This document shows positions 12,601 to 25,000 of a DNA stretch of 64,000 nucleotides, piece by piece. How positions within the stretch are numbered: position 1 is the first letter of the stretch; each line of letters begins with the position of its first letter. The translations under genes and the position numbers were made by a program. Under the pieces are notes generated by a model. The model was not told the origin of the DNA. It saw only the letters and a program-made list of their open reading frames with translations, and did not search any database. Origin of the DNA: Paragonimus westermani (Eukaryota; Platyhelminthes; Trematoda; Plagiorchiida; Troglotrematidae); the NCBI GenBank assembly GCA_008508345.1, contig QNGE01000952.1, positions 124,001-188,000 on the forward strand. The letters are read 5' to 3'.

Positions 12601-14780
12601 TACTCAGAACTAGGGTAATAATCGGAAGTGATCTGGTAGTCAGCCCAATGTTAAAGATATCGAACGTGTACTAAGTTCACCTGGAGTACGGCCGTATGGA
12701 GAAGATCCCAAACAGTGCGAATATTCAAACTACCGTCTCTCTGTAGTTCACTAAAAGTAGGTTTTTTCCTCAACAATTAGTTGCTTTTGCGTCCACTATC
12801 GAACCTTTCCTACAAGTTACACACCAGTGTTCAATGAAAACTGGTTGCGTTTGGTCATCCTTGTTACTACACGAATTTACAATTGCCCGAAAGCCAGGCA
12901 TATTGGGATCCGTCTGAATGCCGATTGTATAGAAGTCACAGACTACGATCACCTTCGATAGGAGTTATTTTATGTCTGACTGATGGATTATCCATGCCAA
13001 CTTGGATAAAACTTGCAGAAAAAATTAGTGATCGAGTGGCTACACTCTGTCTCTTTCTGACGTTTTGTCCGTGAATGTTAAGGAGTACGTATGTTTTGGC
13101 TTATGGTGCAGTTAAAAGAGAGCAACTGGGACCAGAAACGTGATTGATCCTTCAAACTAGGCTCGTAAGCACTACAAAGCCGAAGCCATTTTGCTTTTCA
13201 CTTAGAGTTTTGATAGCTTCCATAGACTACTGAATCTTTGAATTGTCTATCCAGAAAGAAGGGCCAGGATTTGTCGTTTTTTAGATCCCATCACCTGTGC
13301 ACACTTTCAGATTGTAACCCTACCGAACTAGTAAGTGCTCATCAGGGAGTCATCCAGCAAAGTGGCTATGTCTCTTCTCAAAAAATTCAAACAATCTTAG
13401 CCAAATTAACAATGAGAGGGTGGAACCTGTAAATATCTTAGCTTTCTGGAGTAGAGTTGTACAATGAACGCAACATTCGTGATGGAATGATAGATTGATT
13501 GATATTTCATCGAACATGAACAGTTGAGACCAGCGATCTGCGGTCACTAGACGTAAGATTAGGTGGAGTTAATAGATTTGGAGCGAGGCACTAAACATCT
13601 TACTTTTGTCGCGACGACGCTGTTGTTGGATTGACTGATCGACCAAGCTGACTTTGATGATTTGGGCAATTGGCATTGAGTTTCACTATTTCCGACAATT
13701 CCAATGTACCAAAATTTGAAATTAGTTTCGCATTATGTATCTTTAGCAAGCAGTTAAGAACAAATGTTACAAAGTGCATATAAACTAGTCAGAAAAGTGC
13801 GGTAATTTTTTTTCAGACATTTAATTTAAGCTTTTTTCAAACGAACAGCATTGTTCTGATGTAACACAAAGTGGTTCTTCCAGTACTGCCAAAACTACTG
13901 GTCACCTCAGTTCTACAAAGTGGCGCGCGATTAAAAACATGGTAGCACACTTACGTAAGATGTTTCTTCATTCGCGTTATTCAAGTCAAGCAAGAGGTTT
14001 AGTAGGAGATTTTTTCATCCGTATTGAGTAAACCTTTTGATTCTGAATGAGATAGATATCAGGGTTGGCTTCTGATAGTGGAAAATAGAATCCCCAACCA
14101 TATTCTCCACTGCAAATCTCCTGGTTTGCATGTAGTAACGCTTATGTGTTGCGATTTTTTTTGCAAGTTGACACTGGATTGCTAACTCGCGTAGTCAGCT
14201 TTCAAAGAAACTTCCAGAATGGTTATGTCAGTTTGTTTTGTCAGCCATTCTGCACATGGTCATTTTCGGTCTCTTATTCGTGTAGAAAGATTAAGTGTGT
14301 TGTGAACCAGTGAATTCGTCACGCTACCAAACTAATTTCCTATGGGCTGAATCGACCGTATGATCATTTTTCAGTTCTTCCGTCTTGGTTGAAATGATGG
14401 TCCTGACAGTCTGTCGTGTTCAGTGGATTCATATCGATGGTTTGATTCACCGTTTCCGGGAATTAAAAACATCGTGCTGGAAGTACAACTTGAACACATT
14501 GCGCCCAGTGAAAAAGTATGCAATGTGGTTACCTCATAAAGCATAAGTTCAGAAATTGTAAAAAGTTGTTCGTGCATTCCTAAGTGAATTCAGTTGACGA
14601 ACTCTTCGTAGGAAATAACCAACAAACTTCACCTCTAAGTTGGCTGTTAGAGTTAGTGTAAGCCTAACCTCAGTCACAGAAGATTTGAATAAAACTGGAC
14701 ACCATCCTTCAGTTCCTTCATGCGATATCATTTACTAATGCTTTCTGGCTGAAGAACTGCTTGATGCATTTAGCCTAAAG
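9692..14780. other. Long stretch with no supported gene
   Basis: The first few hundred bases may still be the 3' untranslated part of the Penelope-like copy, but its end could not be placed. Frames at 10897-11109, 11213-11437, 12883-13074, 13238-13432 and 14371-14577 are short and unmatched. No repeat or RNA gene was recognised. Confidence 0.35.
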
Positions 14781-15065
14781 TGGCTGTGTGGTACATAAAG
14801 TATGCAATCCCCTTGACTCCAGACAGTGTTTGTGTGGAAGGCTTCCTAAAGGGGATTTAGCAGTCCATCTTCCCCTTGGATAGTCAGGTGGCCTCATTGT
14901 GCCAGTTGTATGTCGGATGGCACACTAACCTTTACTTGTGGGACAGTCTCGGGGTATCACCAACAACAGAACAAGCACGAATGTTCATGTTGTAAACCGT
15001 AAGGGATGACGGCTTACCAGTGTCTTACATATCCGCAGTGTAATGCTTTAAATAAATAAATTTAC
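14781..15065 (+). repeat. Possible retroposon 3' end with A-rich simple tail
   Basis: A block of unusually even composition, with a degraded Leu/Gln/Cys/Arg-type open stretch, ends in an A-rich simple repeat, AAATAAATAAATTT (15050-15063). Short TAAA-like tails are typical of RTE-type LINE 3' ends in flatworms. No reverse transcriptase motif was found upstream and no target duplication was identified, so the call rests mainly on the tail. Confidence 0.25.
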
Positions 15066-18000
15066 AGTAGCCTATTAATTACTGATGCAGTTAAAGGTTA
15101 GCCAACCGTTGTTGTCAATTCCCCTAAGATCAGCTGTAGTACTATTAATGGTGAGAGTCAGCCATCAGTTTTTGTTGACAAGTCTTTAACGGGTATCAGT
15201 ACCCTAGTAATTTTGTTCAGAAAACTAGCGTGTAATTCACCCAGTCTGATTTGAAGAAAGTGATGAAGGACACATGGAGTTTGACAGATATTCGGATTTG
15301 ATCAATTCGATTACTGATGCCTCCACTCAAGCACTTATTCCACAAAATACTAGTCAGATGAAACAGTTTGCTGTACATACTTAATTCATATTCTTAAATT
15401 CATTTCCTTTGACCACATCATTAAAAAAGTTTATCGCAATGCAGAAATCAATTTTAAAACAGTGTCCGGCTATGAGTATATGACAGGTTCTGAAAGTAGA
15501 ACTTATAACACATGACAATTCTTGTTGAGTGACCGTCAGAATTGGCTGGGTGGCTTGCAACTTCTTTGCTTCCATGTTGACAAACAGCATAAGCGCAACT
15601 TTCTTTGTGGTGCACCAACAGAGTTGGAAGGCCTGTCTTATTCAGACAGTCCCCGGGATGTGTTCTACTGGTTTTAACTTAGTGTAATCTAAACGCTGAT
15701 GTCACCTTTTTATTCCCCTCAGATGATGCCGTTAACGACCGAAGCGTAATCCAATGCCCGTTTCCAACCTCAAACTGATTGGATTTCTACGCTACATCCT
15801 GGACAGCTAACTACAAGGTAATATATCCGTGTTTAGAAAAAACAGGTTAACAATACAGTCCGTCATTACAGAGAGAATAAGTGGATATAACGATGCATTT
15901 TCCATGCACTTATATATATATATATAATGCTTCTTCTGGTAAAACTATCCTCTCACGTTCCTCTTTACACACCATGTTTAGTTTTATACCACCGTGACCG
16001 CACACTTGACGTCATTATATTTCCCTCCCACAATTCTTGCAGCACCCTTTTAAATTGTCGGATCAAAGATGGGAACAGCGTTTACAGCACCATGTTGCAA
16101 AAGACTTTGCGAGGGGTTAACTTTCTTCATCTAACTATCGGGAGTGATCTGTTTGGTATAGATTAAACTATTTAACTGCTTTCTACTGATGTCATACTTG
16201 GTTTGCCACAACTAGCTACTTTTCACAACCCAGTCTTGTCAGAACCTCTCCGTTCAGTGTGATCTCTGTATATTGTTAATTGACTGTCCAAGCACTACAG
16301 GGATTCCGCTCCCTTGAATCGACCCATTGCTGTTCACTCGTTTGATCACAAACAGCAACAATGAGCTTGATTCAATCTTTTGTGAAAACACGCGTACTAT
16401 ATGTCATTCAATATACTCATAGCTTGACAATTTAGCTCGGCTAGCTTCTGTGACACATAATGAGTTAGCCGAAATACGCTTGCTGTGCGTGAATGGCATT
16501 AAATGTCGGAAAAATCTCCCAACCCCTAGTTGAAGGTGATCCATTTTAGTTGAACACCTGGTTTAACATGTTCTGCTTGGATACGTTGTAGTTTAAACAG
16601 GAAGTCCTGCAGGGCTACTCGCTAGTTTTTTAAGATGTTTTCCTGAACTGTCTGTGCTACCGAGGTTGGCTGTTTGTTGCTTGCGATGGGCCCGATATGG
16701 GTAATCCAAAGCCTGGCGCCGTTACTTGGGTTTTATCGTACAAGATGCGGCCTACCTTTGACTATCACATTTGCTAATGAGAAATTGGTGACAGAATGAG
16801 AGAGATATGAATGAAAGAAATTGACTGGACATTTCATGTGAAATGCCTCCGATTGTGGTGTATGGCCTGAGAACACGGGCAATGGGGCGCACTATCGAAC
16901 CAAAATCCAGTCTGAAATGTCAGGTCGCGTTTCGAGGTGTGCAGTGAAAACCCTTCATGCAAACCTGAATTTACTTTGTACTCGCATGTTTTCTTGCACA
17001 GTAGGCGCAGACGTGTGCGAATTGGTATATGCTGATAAGCGTGGAAAAGAACATTAGTCCCTAAGCAAGAACTACGTTGGAACATTTCATGGTCAGTGAA
17101 ACGACTTCTAGTGCAGTGGATAGACAACCCACTGACAACATAAGTACTCATACAGGTGATCTAAAAGAATTTTACAACACATAAAAATCATGAAACTGTC
17201 AAAAGAGGGGTTTCAACTGAGATTGGCGGTGTACGTAGCTATTTTAGCTGAAGGACAAAACATGGTGACTCCGAACTCTGGAAAGATATTTGTTGGTTTC
17301 TTTGGTTTGACAGTAGCGTAGGGTAGAAAGTACACAATTAATGAACATCCGATTTTCGGCTAGACTTGAACCAGCAAGAGATTTTGAATTTCTTAGCTGC
17401 TAACTTGGCTAGTAAAGTACTTGTCAAGTTTGAACATATTGGTTCTGTTACTAATTAAAATCCAGCCAGTGTCGACAGTTTTGTAACTGAGTCTTCTAAC
17501 TTATCAAGACTGAGACATTACACACTAGTAACCTGATAGTTGTCTGAGTAGGGTCATTGTGTGGAGTGAAAACCCGTCCGTATTGTTCACTAGCAACTAA
17601 TACAATGAACTGCAGAAGGCTCTCTGGTAAACGGTTGCGCCGTCCAAAAATTAGGAGAAATCTATTTTTGAACTAACAAAGAAATATTAACCAACTGACT
17701 GCCTGGTGTCAGTTGTACTATGTTACCAGTGTGGAGTAGGCGTTGCCCAAATATAGCCCAGCTATCGCGACATAGATCATAATATTCAATCACAACGTGC
17801 ACCTCTTCATATCTGACTTATTCTCTCTTATTCTTTTGTTGAATCGTTGTAAACATAACCCTAATCATTAACTTGAAGCCCCACAGATTGAGATAACGCA
17901 CTCGTCCGTGAGAAAGGTCAGCCGTGACATTTGGTCACTGGACCTTAATCTGACCACTTATTGAATTAACGTCCAGTTTATACGGTTCACTAGGTCGAAC

Positions 18001-19612
18001 AGAAACCAAGCATACACAAAGAAGAATGAATAAACCGTGAAAGAATGAATTTCAAGTTAGTTGACATGAGAGATATGCAAAACATTTAATAAGAAATGCC
18101 ATTCGTAAAATCCTAATTCGACATGTCACGAGAAAATGTTCCGAAAGTAATTGCTGACCAAGTGTCTATCAGTATTTCTAACCGGTTTGTACCTGTTGGG
18201 AATATAATGTACCAACCCGGTCCATATCAGCACACTGCACCCAGATTCCTCTGCCAGAAATGGCTGTTATTGTCGGATGATCCATTAAAGTTGGCAGGAT
18301 GAGTCAGATGAACGCCCGTGGGTGAAATTATTTTGACCGTTCGATAATATCCAATCTTTACAATGCCATCACAATGGACAGACAGTTAGCAGGATGTAGA
18401 AGTGTCCAAAACCTGAGATTTAATAAGTGACAAGTGTTTTGTGAAGTGAGTTGGATGAGTCTCACGAGGTTAACAACACAATCGGAATAAACACCAGTCA
18501 CGATCAAAAGCAGTCTAAATATTAGATGACTATGAATTATCCCCTCATTTATCGACTATATTTTCTTTACGGGCATCCGGAACAAATTAATAAATGACAT
18601 GAGAATAATGTTTATCGTCCCACATCCATTTGGTACGGGCTAGCTAATAAATGAACTTCTTAACTCATAAGCGTACTATATATATAGTCGGGTAATATGA
18701 TACGCTTGGCAGCGAGTTAGTCAAACACATTATTTCCTGCTGTGCGAAAGCTGTTCCAGAAAGCAACCTGTTAGGTAGAAAATGTTTCACTCCTCATGAA
18801 ATCTACTGTAATAATTAATTAAGTTGAGGAAGGACTTGTCGAGAAACGCTCGGGACGTCTTTGGAGATTAACATCTGCCTAGCATGCGGATCGAGGTGTA
18901 CACCAGCTTTGTAAAATCAAGCTCGTTGGCCATGATGGAGATCACTGGAGTACACCAAGCCATTTGTGTGTGTCGTAAGTCCACACTGATGACCTCTTGT
19001 GAGCGCTTTGACTGGATTATCCTACACATCATTATACAAGGATAGAGATAGTTTATTCTACTCGTACTGGGTTGAGTGCAATTTACATGTGCAAACGTGA
19101 TGATTCTTTTCGTAATAGTGCCGTAACAACTGATGCTAGTCACCAGCAGCTTATACAGCCACCATAGAGCAAACAGGACACTGGTTACTAGAAATTGGAA
19201 AACACCCATAACCGATTACAGCCATCACATTCCGTTGAACATTTCAGTCAGTTTCCATCTGCAACAAACACTGGACTCTAGTTTTTTCCCCGTTAGGGAT
19301 CCTTAAAAACGATTATCCGTCACATCCGGCTTTAAGATTGTCGTTGACCTCATATTAACTACGACCAAATTATCACTTCGTTCAGTACTACAACGTTTAT
19401 AGCAGCTTAACTAGAAGTCGTATTAATGAGATCGTCGATCAGACAGAACAACCAAGCATTTTGTTTTCTGTCGAATCAACTGAACAACCCGGCCGTTACT
19501 CCAAAACCACTGTGGCTAAGCGTTCACATATGAATTTTCAGTAGTACCCATTAAAGGGTCAATTATGTACTGGTCAATACGGTTATCCCGGCAATAAAGT
19601 TGATTACACATC
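15066..19612. other. Long stretch with no supported gene; TA microsatellite at 15911
   Basis: A (TA)8 tract lies at 15911-15926. The two longest frames, 16834-17151 (minus, 105 codons) and 18868-19209 (minus, 113 codons), resemble no family I know and are within chance length. Nothing else was identified. Confidence 0.4.
15911..15926. repeat. (TA)8 microsatellite
   Basis: Eight TA units followed directly by AATG. It is short, simple and of no evident function. Confidence 0.9.
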
Positions 19613-19623
19613 AAAAGTCGATC

Positions 19624-19718
19624 TGTCGGCGGGTTTGCAATGCCCTTGAGCCGCTTGAAGATATCATTCTCTGTCTCGTAGCCTGATGACTAGGTACTAT
19701 TCTCAACAAGCTGTAGAT
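19624..19718. mobile_element. 95-bp insertion between 11-bp direct repeats
   Basis: AAAAGTCGATC occurs at 19613-19623 and again at 19719-19729, flanking 95 bp like a target-site duplication. Inside, the + strand contains TAGCCTGATGA followed about 20 bases later by AACAAGCT. This echoes the CTGATGA and AACGAGCTTG pieces of the fold-back unit at 328-599, but no GAAA box and no convincing stems are present. It may be a decayed solitary relative of that unit, or coincidence. Confidence 0.3.
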
Positions 19719-19729
19719 AAAAGTCGATC

Positions 19730-20619
19730 GAAGGGTTGATTTTTTCAAGGATATAAATTAATGTGAGATAACGAGAACGGTCTTCGTCAGGCCTTAGTGG
19801 CAATCTTGAACACGTGGCTACTTTAGAAGTTCTCAAATAATGTTACGATGCTCATTGCGTCATCCTTACAGCGGTCGGACAGCATCGAGTTGAAACACCG
19901 TCTTCCAATAGTGAGAGGCACTGGCATTGTCATGCCTTCTAAATGATGTGTTTTATTGAGACGAATCGCTGTGTTAATACTATATAAACATTTGCTGCAC
20001 TTTGCTACACAAACAAATACCGGATTTTTCACATATCTTGTTTGTTCTCATAAACATAAGTCTAAATCTTGTAGGAAAATATCACCACAAAATAAACACA
20101 GCTTTAGGCCTGCTGTTTTTTAGTCGCCCAACGAATTTAAATCTGCGTGATAACTCGGCAGTGTCCTGCCTCACAGTTTACAAGCATTCCGATTCGGAGT
20201 AACCGTCAGAAATGGTATGCTATTTTCTTAAATAGAACTTTGCAACGCTTATGCTTACTCTCTGGATAGGTTTGTAGTACCAAGCATCAAATTTTAATGT
20301 TCGTGCGTGGCATTTGTAGACTGCAGTTTCACTTCAAGGATACGTCGGTTTTAGTCTACCACCCAGCCCGCAAATCCAAAACGCGCGTGGAAATACAGGC
20401 CATTGTTATGTACCAGAATAGATTTCATGACGAGTCTGCGCCCACTCAGCAAAAATACATGCCAACTCTGTTTTCTAACCGTTGAAAAATCATTCCTTCA
20501 CTGAGCCATTCTGAGCTATTTTTCTGTACGGTTAACGGTGTAATAACTCAAGGAGACCACTTAAGCTCGATCAATTGACTGTTCTGAGATTACACTGAAA
20601 CTGTAGTTGGGTAGAAGTT
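19730..20619. other. No supported gene; one coding-like frame at 20297-20485
   Basis: The frame at 20297-20485 (+, 62 codons) has a mixed, charged composition with few low-complexity runs and ends in a TGA. It has no recognised domain and no convincing splice borders, so it is not called as a gene. The rest shows nothing recognisable. Confidence 0.3.
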
Positions 20620-20878
20620 TGTAGCGAGAAGGCATCCAATAAGGCACAATCTTTATTGTCCGAATCGCCAGTCACATGCAACGCGCGCTCTCTCGCTAAT
20701 GGGTCATAATTCCAACCCGCAACACCCCCACCCNCCGATCTAGTCGAGCGATGACTCATCCGGCCGCGCACGTTGTACTTGATTCGATCGCAGCAGACTT
20801 TTGAACGTTCCTCCCCCGCGTTGAGGTATTTGGCCGAATGTTCGAAAACTTGCACCTGCGACCTGACAATCCACCACA
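20620..20878 (-). mobile_element. Solo LTR, internally deleted copy
   Basis: In minus orientation this starts TGTGGTGGATTGTC and ends CTTCTCGCTACA, the same termini as the full LTRs at 44480-45030 and 53951-54480. It is only 259 bp because the middle of the element (about 290 bp, equivalent to roughly 44600-44880) is missing. The break falls in a C-rich run beside a single undetermined base at 20734, so the deletion may be real or a collapse of a hard-to-read tract. The poly(A)-signal hairpin is present at 20637-20658 with one substitution in one arm. No matching 4-bp flanks are visible (AGTT before, ATAT after). No internal retrotransposon sequence adjoins it. Confidence 0.8.
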
Positions 20879-21759
20879 ATATGAATACGGGATGAAGTAG
20901 TGTTCAATTATTAAAAAGTTTTGTACTCTCTCCGGCATTCAAAAATAGTTTATGTACAAAGTGTATGCATTCTGTGTGCAATTGTTCACAAAAATGTAAA
21001 TCCACCCTTACCGATAAGCTCGATACAACGGAAAACTGTGTTGTGCCTTTGATGATAATAAACGGATTGTATTGCATATTTACTCATCCGACTGTTGTTG
21101 GTTTGTGCACTTGTGTAGCCGTCTGCGTGAACTCGCATCAAGCACTGTTGGCGTCATACAATGCGCTAATCTATTCACATTTGCAATTTTAATTCCACAT
21201 AGTTTCTCACAATGGATGCACTTTTCTAAAACATGCGAATCAAAATACCCATAACTTAGGTTCAACTTACAAATTGTTTTTCGAATAGTATTTTTGATTC
21301 AATCTCGACTGCAGGTTTACTTCTTATTCACGAGAGACGTCAGAATTTGATTTTTAACTGCTTAACAACCGTCAACTTTGATTTTTTAAATAACAATGGA
21401 TAGTTTCGTAAAATTTTTTACAGAATATAAATTCGTGTTAGGTGCTTTAACATTCTACCCATTGTTTGCCTAAAGGAAGTTCATGTGTTACCTGTGGAGT
21501 TTAATTGTTATGAACATACAAAACAATAATATTACGACCTGACTCGTCAGATGTGACTCAATATATCCTGAACATGATTAAACAATGAGCGTTCTGAGCA
21601 ACTTTCTCCGAACTTATAATCATACTTGACTGTCTTTGGCATTACGAACTTTCAGTGCGTTAACGATTTTGTCCATCAGTAGTCGGTACGTTGCGTTGTT
21701 CACCAACATGGCTTGACTCAATCAATGTGCAGCGCACTCATTAATTTGCTGTTCATCAG
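20879..21759. other. No supported gene
   Basis: Overlapping frames at 20965-21265 on both strands are short and match nothing. No repeat was recognised. Confidence 0.4.
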
Positions 21760-21991
21760 TCTTAATTTGACCTACCGGAAACAAAGCAACTCTCGAATGT
21801 TACGTCTACGGCCGGGTGATAATCGGTCAAGAGGCCGTCTAATTGGGATATCAATTAACTCAGATTTTCTCGATCCTCATCGCATGCGAACTAAAATTAC
21901 GGAAAATTTTCACCGGGAACGGAAGAGGGCCGCCTATTATTTAACAGACGGTAAAAACTTGAAAATCAAACCGCAAGACGTATTTAAGTAA
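21760..21991 (+). CDS. Candidate terminal exon, basic protein of unknown function
   Basis: An acceptor-like TGTTCATCAG ends at 21759, and the frame then runs to a TAA at 21989-21991. The translation is rich in Arg, Lys and Asn with an evenly mixed composition. It has an Arg-rich stretch (LRLRPGDNRSRGR) and a C-terminal segment reading FHRERKRAAYYLTDGKNL, which looks protein-like but was not assigned to a family. The frame stays open upstream to a possible ATG at 21713, so a longer exon is possible. Two bases after the stop is a perfect 16-nt palindrome (21993-22008). No upstream exon could be paired with it. A chance open frame cannot be excluded. Confidence 0.25.
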
Positions 21992-21992
21992 T

Positions 21993-22008
21993 CCTTAATT
22001 TTTTAAGG
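21993..22008. other. Short perfect palindrome, CCTTAA-TTTT-TTAAGG
   Basis: Six-base arms flank a TTTT loop directly after the stop of the candidate exon at 21760-21991. In eukaryotic DNA this is not a terminator by itself; it is recorded as a small structural feature. Confidence 0.5.
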
Positions 22009-25000
22009 CACACTTTTCGCAGAGCGTACACACCCGTTTGCTGGCAGTAGTAAAACAACCCCATCTGAAAGATTAAGGATTAGAAAACTTGCATTCACTC
22101 AAACATATCTTTCGATGCATTCTCTTTTGCTGTATATGTTTTGTTGATAGTTTACCAGTTCACTAGTCTGATATTAGTGAGCACCGGGTGAAATGATGAT
22201 AGCCTCGGATGAGGTTCATTTCTTGGTTTAGTTTTCATTGCAAAACCACTACAAGGTCATGCCTCAAATAGTTACGCCAAAACACAACAGAAAAATAGTC
22301 CATTAACATCGCTCGAGGGAACAATATCTTCTTGGATCAGAGAGCATATGCTGGACTATGAATACAGGACACATTCGGTTGGTCAGAATACCCTTTACCA
22401 TATAGTCAAAACTAATGTTTTTACGCAGTACTAATATACGCAATCAACAGCCTTCCATTTGTTGTATTCCGAAAGCTTTTAAACACGTTTGTAATGAAAT
22501 AAACCATTGTTCCACGAAAGCTTATGTTCAGAAGCAGGCCGCGGATGCATATCATATCACATGGGTTCGCATCCATAAGGTTGTGTATATAGCCTCCTCC
22601 TTTTGTGGATTGGTCAACTCACTCAATCGAATTCCCGTCTAATTGCCTATCTTTAATGAGTTCGAAAAAAGCAAGATCAACCTGGATTTAAAAGTGCGCG
22701 TCAAGAAATCTACACTGAAAACAACGAGGCCAGTGAAATGGTTTAAGTTCATAGTGTTGTACAATTGTGTGTTCACACAAAGTCTGACCTTCAAATTGTT
22801 TTTTTTGAGAATCTGTGAAATGGTGGATCTTCCCGAATTTATTGATCCTTTGTAATTTCGGTTTGGTCAAGTGAATAATAAAAAGTTGTAACTTTTCGCG
22901 TAAGTCCAGTTCTTCCAAACCAATGTCACGTTGTGTGCACATAAAAGGTGAATTTTCGGTTTACCACATAATTACATTTTCCGTAAATAAAGTGTTATTG
23001 GCTAGATGGACTTGCAAAACAAAAACATTTAAATTACTTACTATTCATTGAATAAGCACTGTTAGTGTCAAGGCAGAAAGCAATAAATCAAGTTACACAG
23101 GTTATCCAGCGGAAATGTGATTGAGTTCGTGTAGAAGTCGGATATTTCGAAAAATAGAATAAACAGTATTAAACCCTGGATACTGTTGAAAATGCAAAAT
23201 TACATTTAGCATTCGACGAATTAGGAGTAGTTGAATCAGATGAAATTCTGATGTTGACATTTCGTAGGAATCAAAGTGTGAGGAATAATTAAATCTTTGA
23301 ACTATTCTTGAAAACTGTTACAGTTACGTGAAAAATGCAGTAAACATCAACAAATGGATACAGAACTGATAGAAAGGTCACGAGCAAAATAGCAGAGGCG
23401 ATTAATACATCATATGACATTGGAAACAGATTGACCAAAGTTGAGTTAGAATTAGGCAGGTTAAGTAAAAATACGTCTTTCCGCCCCCGTTGAAAGCGCC
23501 ACTTTAATGTACAGACAACGCCCACTGATAACTCAAGGTGACTCCAACCTAAATAATCACAATTAGTCCAAGTTAGAGTTGTCTGAATACATGAAGAAAT
23601 TGACTTTCATCTAAAGGTTTCGTGTACTGATTGCATTGATAATTAAGAACCGTATTGCATGTGTCTCGAAACGGACAGTAAGTACTCTGAAGTTTAATAA
23701 TGTGGACCACAAAATCATAAACTGGCATTTGCTCTCCCAAACTATGTCAGAGTTGGACAAGAATGCTTTTTATGGACGATCTTGGATGCTGCTCGTTGAG
23801 AACTCAAGCGCAGATCGAATTGCACTCAAACGCTTGCTTGAGTGCATTTGGTACTAAAATATACTGATGGGTGGGAAAAACAGGGTTATCAAATTCGTCA
23901 ATTGTAGGTCACCGTTGCTATGCTGACCCTCTGAATACATTTCAAGAAGCAAACCCGATTTTGTGAAATAGACCGAAAGAATACTGCTTTAACCGGTCCA
24001 TCACAGTTCCATTATGGACTGAAAGACGGAATGGAAGACACTGTCATGAGTTCTGATGTTCGGACGAAACCCAATGGAAGTGGTCATATGCTACCATTTA
24101 TTCTACAAGTAGCTGAGCTACAAAAACATTGCTTAGCGTCAAACTAGTTTGATCAGTGAAAGGCGAATCGTTGAGGTGTCCTGCCATGGAGGTGTGCACG
24201 TATCACAGAAAAGAGGATGATACAAAAATTTGCTAACGTTAGCGAGTTCTTCCTGGAAACGGCGACGGTGTTCTGAAAACATCGCACACATGAATTCCAC
24301 TGTGGCTTGCGAAGTTGAATGAAGGTATGCTGTAAATAATAACTGTTTCCCAAAGATGGCCGCGTCTCATTGGCAAGCTCCAAATATATGCCAGTAGGTG
24401 TCTGCTAAAATAACCGGCGCAAAGTAGACCGATGTAAACAATTCTGCAGTGTGAAAATTTGCATACCATTGACATGTTGGTCGGGTTCCGGATTCCAACC
24501 ATTAACACTAAAACAGCATAAATCACCAGTCCTCGTGAGTGTACGTTGGTCGTTTTGACCTCAATGATTTGCTACGAACATTCAAATGATTGGAATCATC
24601 CAAGCACGTTGATATGTAGTTACCATTGGGAGCTACCCATAGTTGTTTAGTTAATGTTTTTAAAAGCCACTTATGAATAGGGCGTTTAGATTGCTAATGA
24701 ACTATCTGCAGCAATTCCAAATTGGACCTTTCATTCGTAATGCTTTAGTAATAATCTGCCCCTTTACTAGTGTGAGCAAACAGTTTATAAATATCGTTAG
24801 ACATAGTGCACAGAACTCACAAAACGATCTGAGTTAAACAAACACATACAGGAGGTATCCAGTGACAGATTACAGTGCTGGTTGTGTCATCTGTAGAGTG
24901 CGATCCCGTTTGGTACGATACTAGTCCGTCCAAACATTTATTTGGCAGTCGTTCTTTTAGTGTATCCGGTATGCGCACGCCAATGGGCGGGGCTAGTGAG

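Noticed and set aside
16834..17151. 105-codon minus-strand frame
   Set aside because: The Cys/His content suggested a zinc finger, but spacing fits no known type.
18868..19209. 113-codon minus-strand frame with a hydrophobic N-terminus
   Set aside because: The Leu/Val/Trp-rich start resembles a membrane segment, but no family, splice context or conservation can be shown; chance length.
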